From positions 1 to 36,500 of the forward strand of contig JAJPIX010000041.1 in NCBI GenBank assembly GCA_021324545.1: a stretch of DNA of 36,500 nucleotides, written 5' to 3'. Made by a program: the position numbers and the translations under genes. This stretch comes from Alphaproteobacteria bacterium. Lineage in GTDB: Bacteria; Pseudomonadota; Alphaproteobacteria; Micropepsales; Micropepsaceae. The notes beneath the pieces are model-generated. The model was not told the origin of the DNA. It did not search any database and saw only the letters and a program-made list of their open reading frames with translations. Positions within the stretch are counted from its first letter, which is position 1. Every line of letters starts with the position of its first letter. Of this stretch, positions 33,608-36,500 are shown piece after piece.

Positions 33608-34957
33608 CTACCCCGCCGTGCCCACCGGCGCCACACGATACCAGTCGAGCTTGCGGGTCGCGTACATCGTGGCGGCCAGCGCGAAGAACAGCAGGCTTGC
33701 GCCGATGAGCAGCGCGTAATCTTCCTGCTTCAGGATCACGTAAAGAAGCCCGTACAGCGCGCCCAGAAGAAGGGCCAGAACCGCCGCGCGCGCCGCGCTT
33801 GAAAACGCCGCCCACGCGTAGGCCCCCGTCAGGAGAACCGTGGCGACCGCCGCCGCAAGGTAGGACAGCCCGAACCCGATGTGCTCCGCGAACGACAGCA
33901 GCAGGAGATAGAACAGCACCTGCGCGGTGGCGATCAGCGCATATTGCATCACATGCAGCCGCCGGGCGGCCACGAGCTCCGTCACGAAGAACAGGAGCAG
34001 CGACAGGCCGACAAACAGCACGGCATAAGTCAGCGAACGCTCGACCAGCTGATAGAATCCGACCGGCTGATAGAAACGCACGCCAAAAGTGGAGGACCCG
34101 AGCAGCGGCATCGCGTCGCCGGCGGACGAGAAGCTCTGGCTGTAGCCGCGCGCGAGATAGGGCACATTCCATCCGGCATTGAAGCCGGCCCTGCCGCTTT
34201 TCTGCGCCACGGGAAGGAAATTGCCGAAGAAGCTTGGATCAGGCCAGGGCGAGGTGATACGGGCCGTGGTCTGTTCACCGAGGGGGGCAAAGCTCAGCTC
34301 TCGCGAGCCGTGCAGGCCGATGGTGGTCTGCAGGTCGAGCGCTTGCGGCAGCCCGGTCAGGCCCAGCGGCGCATGAATTCCGGTCGCCGACTTGGCCATC
34401 GTGCCGATGCTCGGCTCAAAGAGCACGCCGCGTCCGTTGACCTTCAGGGTGACATTGGAAGCAAGCCCGCGCGGATCCGAAACCAGGATCGCCGCATAGG
34501 CCTGATCCCAGAAAACATGCGCGCCTTCCGGGAACAGCCGGTTGAAGGAATTCTGGGTGAAGGTCGCCGCCATCGCGATGCCGGAGCGGTACACCGGGAC
34601 TTCGAAAATGCCCCGCCAGCGGGTCTCGGTGGCGGCGCTGGCCTTGATGTCGAGGCTATTGGGAAGGACGACCGCTTCGTCATGCTGCGTTGTCACGACC
34701 GTTTTTCCGTCCACCACCGATTGGACCGGGTAGTCATAGGGCACGAAGATGACGGGGCCCGAAACCACCTGTGCTGCGCCCCATCCTGATGCCACATCGG
34801 CAACCGCCGCATCGGAGCGCTCTTCCCGCCCGCTGAGTGCGAGCCCGATGATGAACAGCGGGATCACCATCACGATTGTGAGCAGCACGACGGCAAGCAA
34901 TTTGAGGCCCGGCGAGGTGAAGCGCGCGGGTTTGGCGGAGGCGGTATCGGTCGGCAC
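33608..34957 (-). CDS. creD: CreD-family inner-membrane protein
   Basis: A 449-residue protein of the CreD family. One N-terminal membrane helix (about 18-42, LKLLAVVLLTIVMVIPLFII) is followed by a large periplasmic domain to about residue 300, then a cluster of six or so helices (about 305-440) with the conserved YALLFVGLSLLLFFVTEL-type first helix (YAVLFVGLSLL) and ALLIGASLLFFALAATMYAT. E. coli CreD is induced by CreBC and affects envelope integrity; no creBC genes are seen here. AAGGGGAC lies directly before the ATG. It follows the heparinase-family gene by 70 bases on the same strand. Confidence 0.92.
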   Translation of the reverse strand: MPTDTASAKPARFTSPGLKLLAVVLLTIVMVIPLFIIGLALSGREERSDAAVADVASGWGAAQVVSGPVIFVPYDYPVQSVVDGKTVVTTQHDEAVVLPNSLDIKASAATETRWRGIFEVPVYRSGIAMAATFTQNSFNRLFPEGAHVFWDQAYAAILVSDPRGLASNVTLKVNGRGVLFEPSIGTMAKSATGIHAPLGLTGLPQALDLQTTIGLHGSRELSFAPLGEQTTARITSPWPDPSFFGNFLPVAQKSGRAGFNAGWNVPYLARGYSQSFSSAGDAMPLLGSSTFGVRFYQPVGFYQLVERSLTYAVLFVGLSLLLFFVTELVAARRLHVMQYALIATAQVLFYLLLLSFAEHIGFGLSYLAAAVATVLLTGAYAWAAFSSAARAAVLALLLGALYGLLYVILKQEDYALLIGASLLFFALAATMYATRKLDWYRVAPVGTAG

Positions 34958-35027
34958 GGATGTCCCCTTCCCTGAGCGGGCGAACGATCATAGCCGATCA
35001 AGGCGCAATGTGGGCGGGGGCGTGATC

Positions 35028-36500
35028 TTATTGCGCCGCGGCGCCGATCTGTTCGAACACCCACCCTGTTTCGACCGGCGAATCCTTGACCGCGCTTGTC
35101 ACCACGATCTGTTCGGTGCGGCGCACCTGGCCGGTGCCGAGATAGACGCTTTCCTCGATTGCCGGCGTGCCGCTGGCGCGGAACCGCCAGCCTTCGCCAT
35201 TCGGCAATTTCAGGACAATGCTGCCGCTTTCGGACGGTGACAGCCGCACATCGGGATGGATGTGAAAGCGGATGGCGAAGGGAATCGCCTGCGCGGCGCG
35301 GGCGCGCGGAATCAGGCGGTCGGCGCCGGTCAGCACAAGGCCGTTGGGTGAAAGCGTCAAGCGCCGTTCGTGCAGCACGCCGAATTCGCGCACATAGCCG
35401 TCGTGATGGGCTTCGACGCTCCAGCCATTCGCCGTCTCGATGCGCCGGGAATCCACTTCGATGGGCCCGCCGAGAAGGCGCGCGCCGATCAGGTCGCGCG
35501 CAAAGCCTTCGCTCAGCACACGCGCCATGGACTGGTCGGCGAGCGTGACGGTGGAGTGCGCGGCTGTGGCGCGCAGGGCCGTTTCCCAGTCCGGGTGGGA
35601 AGCGCGCGCGGATCCACAATTCACGACAACACGCTGCTGGCCCGAGCTGAACTCGAACGCAAGGCAGCCGGCATGCGCATTGTTCGAAAAGGCGCCGGGC
35701 GGCGGCACGCCGCAATCGAGAATCGCGATCATCCGCCCCGCCACAAGCCGCTGATAACCGGAATGACGCGCATGCGCGAAGGGCTGGCCGCGCACCTCGT
35801 CGCGCGCAAGCAGGGCCGCGATCATGCGTGCATCGCCCTCCGCCCCGCCATTGAACAGCGCAAGCGCGCCATCGCCGTGGCGGAAAAACCGCAGCATCGG
35901 CGCGATGCGATCCTGCGCGCTCCGCTGTGTCGCCGATGGCTGGACATCGCGCGCCTTCAGGGCATCGAGCACCATGATGAGACTGCGGTAGGCGTGAAGC
36001 AGCGATTCCGGCGAGCGGCTGACGTGGCCGCCGTCCGGCAGGATCTGACGCGCGATCTCCTCATCGAGCCGCTTCATGCCGGCGTCCAGACGGGCCGGGC
36101 TGTCGTCAAGGCAGGCGCCAGACAACGCAAGCGCGGCGGCAGCTTCAAACCTCGCCACGCCCTCGGGCGCCGATGCCGCCAGCCGCGCCAGCAGCTTGGA
36201 TTGCTCGCGCAGCGACACGAAAAACTTCGAACGCCACAGCACATCGGCGTCGGTCAGCACGAAGCGGCTGTGCGCAAACAGGCGAACCAGCCGGCGCGCC
36301 AGAATGTGCGGCAGAAAGGCGGGCTCGGAATACCGGCCGTTGCGCTTGATCCACTGCCCGATCAGGTTGGTGGCCAGCACGCGCGCCGGTTCCCCGCCCG
36401 CGGCCGCGAGCGGCGGCAACCAGTCGAAGCGATGCAGGGCCTCAGCCCAGGACTGTGACGGCGGCCTGGCATCGAACACCGAGCCGCCGCCGCGCAAATC
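35028..36500 (-). CDS. Heparinase II/III-family protein (5' partial)
   Basis: The C-terminal 490 residues of a heparinase II/III-like protein; the frame runs off the right edge, so the N-terminus is missing. The helical toroid part includes RFDWLPPLAAAGGEPARVLA, the IGQWIKRNGRYSEPAFLPHI segment and SRSPESLLHAYRSLI, and the beta-sandwich part includes HAGCLAFEFSSGQQRVVVN and FAIRFHIHPDVRLSPSESG. Characterised relatives are uronic-acid polysaccharide lyases, but members in alphaproteobacterial chromosomes are mostly uncharacterised. Candidate His/Tyr catalytic residues lie in this part (HVSRSPES, HAYRSL), but I cannot assign them surely. It precedes creD. Confidence 0.88.
   Translation of the reverse strand, partial: DLRGGGSVFDARPPSQSWAEALHRFDWLPPLAAAGGEPARVLATNLIGQWIKRNGRYSEPAFLPHILARRLVRLFAHSRFVLTDADVLWRSKFFVSLREQSKLLARLAASAPEGVARFEAAAALALSGACLDDSPARLDAGMKRLDEEIARQILPDGGHVSRSPESLLHAYRSLIMVLDALKARDVQPSATQRSAQDRIAPMLRFFRHGDGALALFNGGAEGDARMIAALLARDEVRGQPFAHARHSGYQRLVAGRMIAILDCGVPPPGAFSNNAHAGCLAFEFSSGQQRVVVNCGSARASHPDWETALRATAAHSTVTLADQSMARVLSEGFARDLIGARLLGGPIEVDSRRIETANGWSVEAHHDGYVREFGVLHERRLTLSPNGLVLTGADRLIPRARAAQAIPFAIRFHIHPDVRLSPSESGSIVLKLPNGEGWRFRASGTPAIEESVYLGTGQVRRTEQIVVTSAVKDSPVETGWVFEQIGAAAQ

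Overview
The window is GC-rich and densely coded on both strands, with almost no intergenic space. Several features point to an alphaproteobacterium: the self-contained F1 operon atpHAGDC without Fo genes, a Usg-family protein, a unipartite QueF, a dispersed palindrome of a kind I know from alphaproteobacterial genomes, and a porin-like cysteine motif in an outer-membrane protein. I cannot place it below class. I see no rRNA, tRNA, CRISPR array, integrase, transposase or phage gene, so this reads as chromosomal backbone with some accessory-looking genes.

Layout. 1-1583: a YceI / cytochrome b561 / YceI cluster (first gene cut by the window edge). 1622-3999: tsaC (Sua5 type) overlapping an FAD-linked 2-hydroxyacid dehydrogenase. 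3996-7191 (minus): an exported FKBP isomerase followed by a large membrane GH17-GT2 fusion, probably a beta-glucan synthase. 7489-7926: a Nudix hydrolase. 7923-9577 (minus): an uncharacterised protein whose N-terminus fits a proteasome-type Ntn hydrolase, tightly coupled to a small basic protein; this is my best candidate for an undescribed system. 9745-11510: SDR and nitronate monooxygenase-like genes. 11495-13171 (minus): acuI/yhdH-like reductase and a LysE exporter. 13358-13621: usg. 13628-17771 (minus): a three-gene overlapping operon, glycosyltransferase 4, asparagine synthetase-like amidotransferase and dihydroorotase-like hydrolase.

17849-20002: ygfZ-like gene, a VOC protein with a lysine-rich tail, tag (3-methyladenine glycosylase) and a small membrane protein. 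19987-21451 (minus): exported peroxiredoxin, queD and queF, the latter two being queuosine-precursor genes. 21525-22331: lepB. 22335-23442: an FMN reductase divergent from an HxlR regulator, with a repeated motif between them. 23589-28740: atpHAGDC, with an N-terminally extended beta subunit and a palindromic repeat before atpC. 28748-30507 (minus): a trimeric autotransporter adhesin with a porin-like N-terminus plus a coupled small secreted protein. 30682-31548: a ferritin-like protein. 31549-32343 (minus): sdhB without sdhCDA beside it. 32740-33603: a DUF2189 membrane protein. 33608-36500 (minus): a heparinase II/III-family protein (N-terminus beyond the window) followed by creD.

Two organisational traits recur. 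Genes in the same direction are often coupled through ATGA, GTGA or TGATG overlaps. All nine convergent pairs meet within -16 to +7 bases, leaving no room for ordinary terminators between them. No single pathway unites the window: it mixes core functions (ATP synthesis, tRNA modification, protein export, succinate oxidation) with envelope and polysaccharide functions and redox enzymes.
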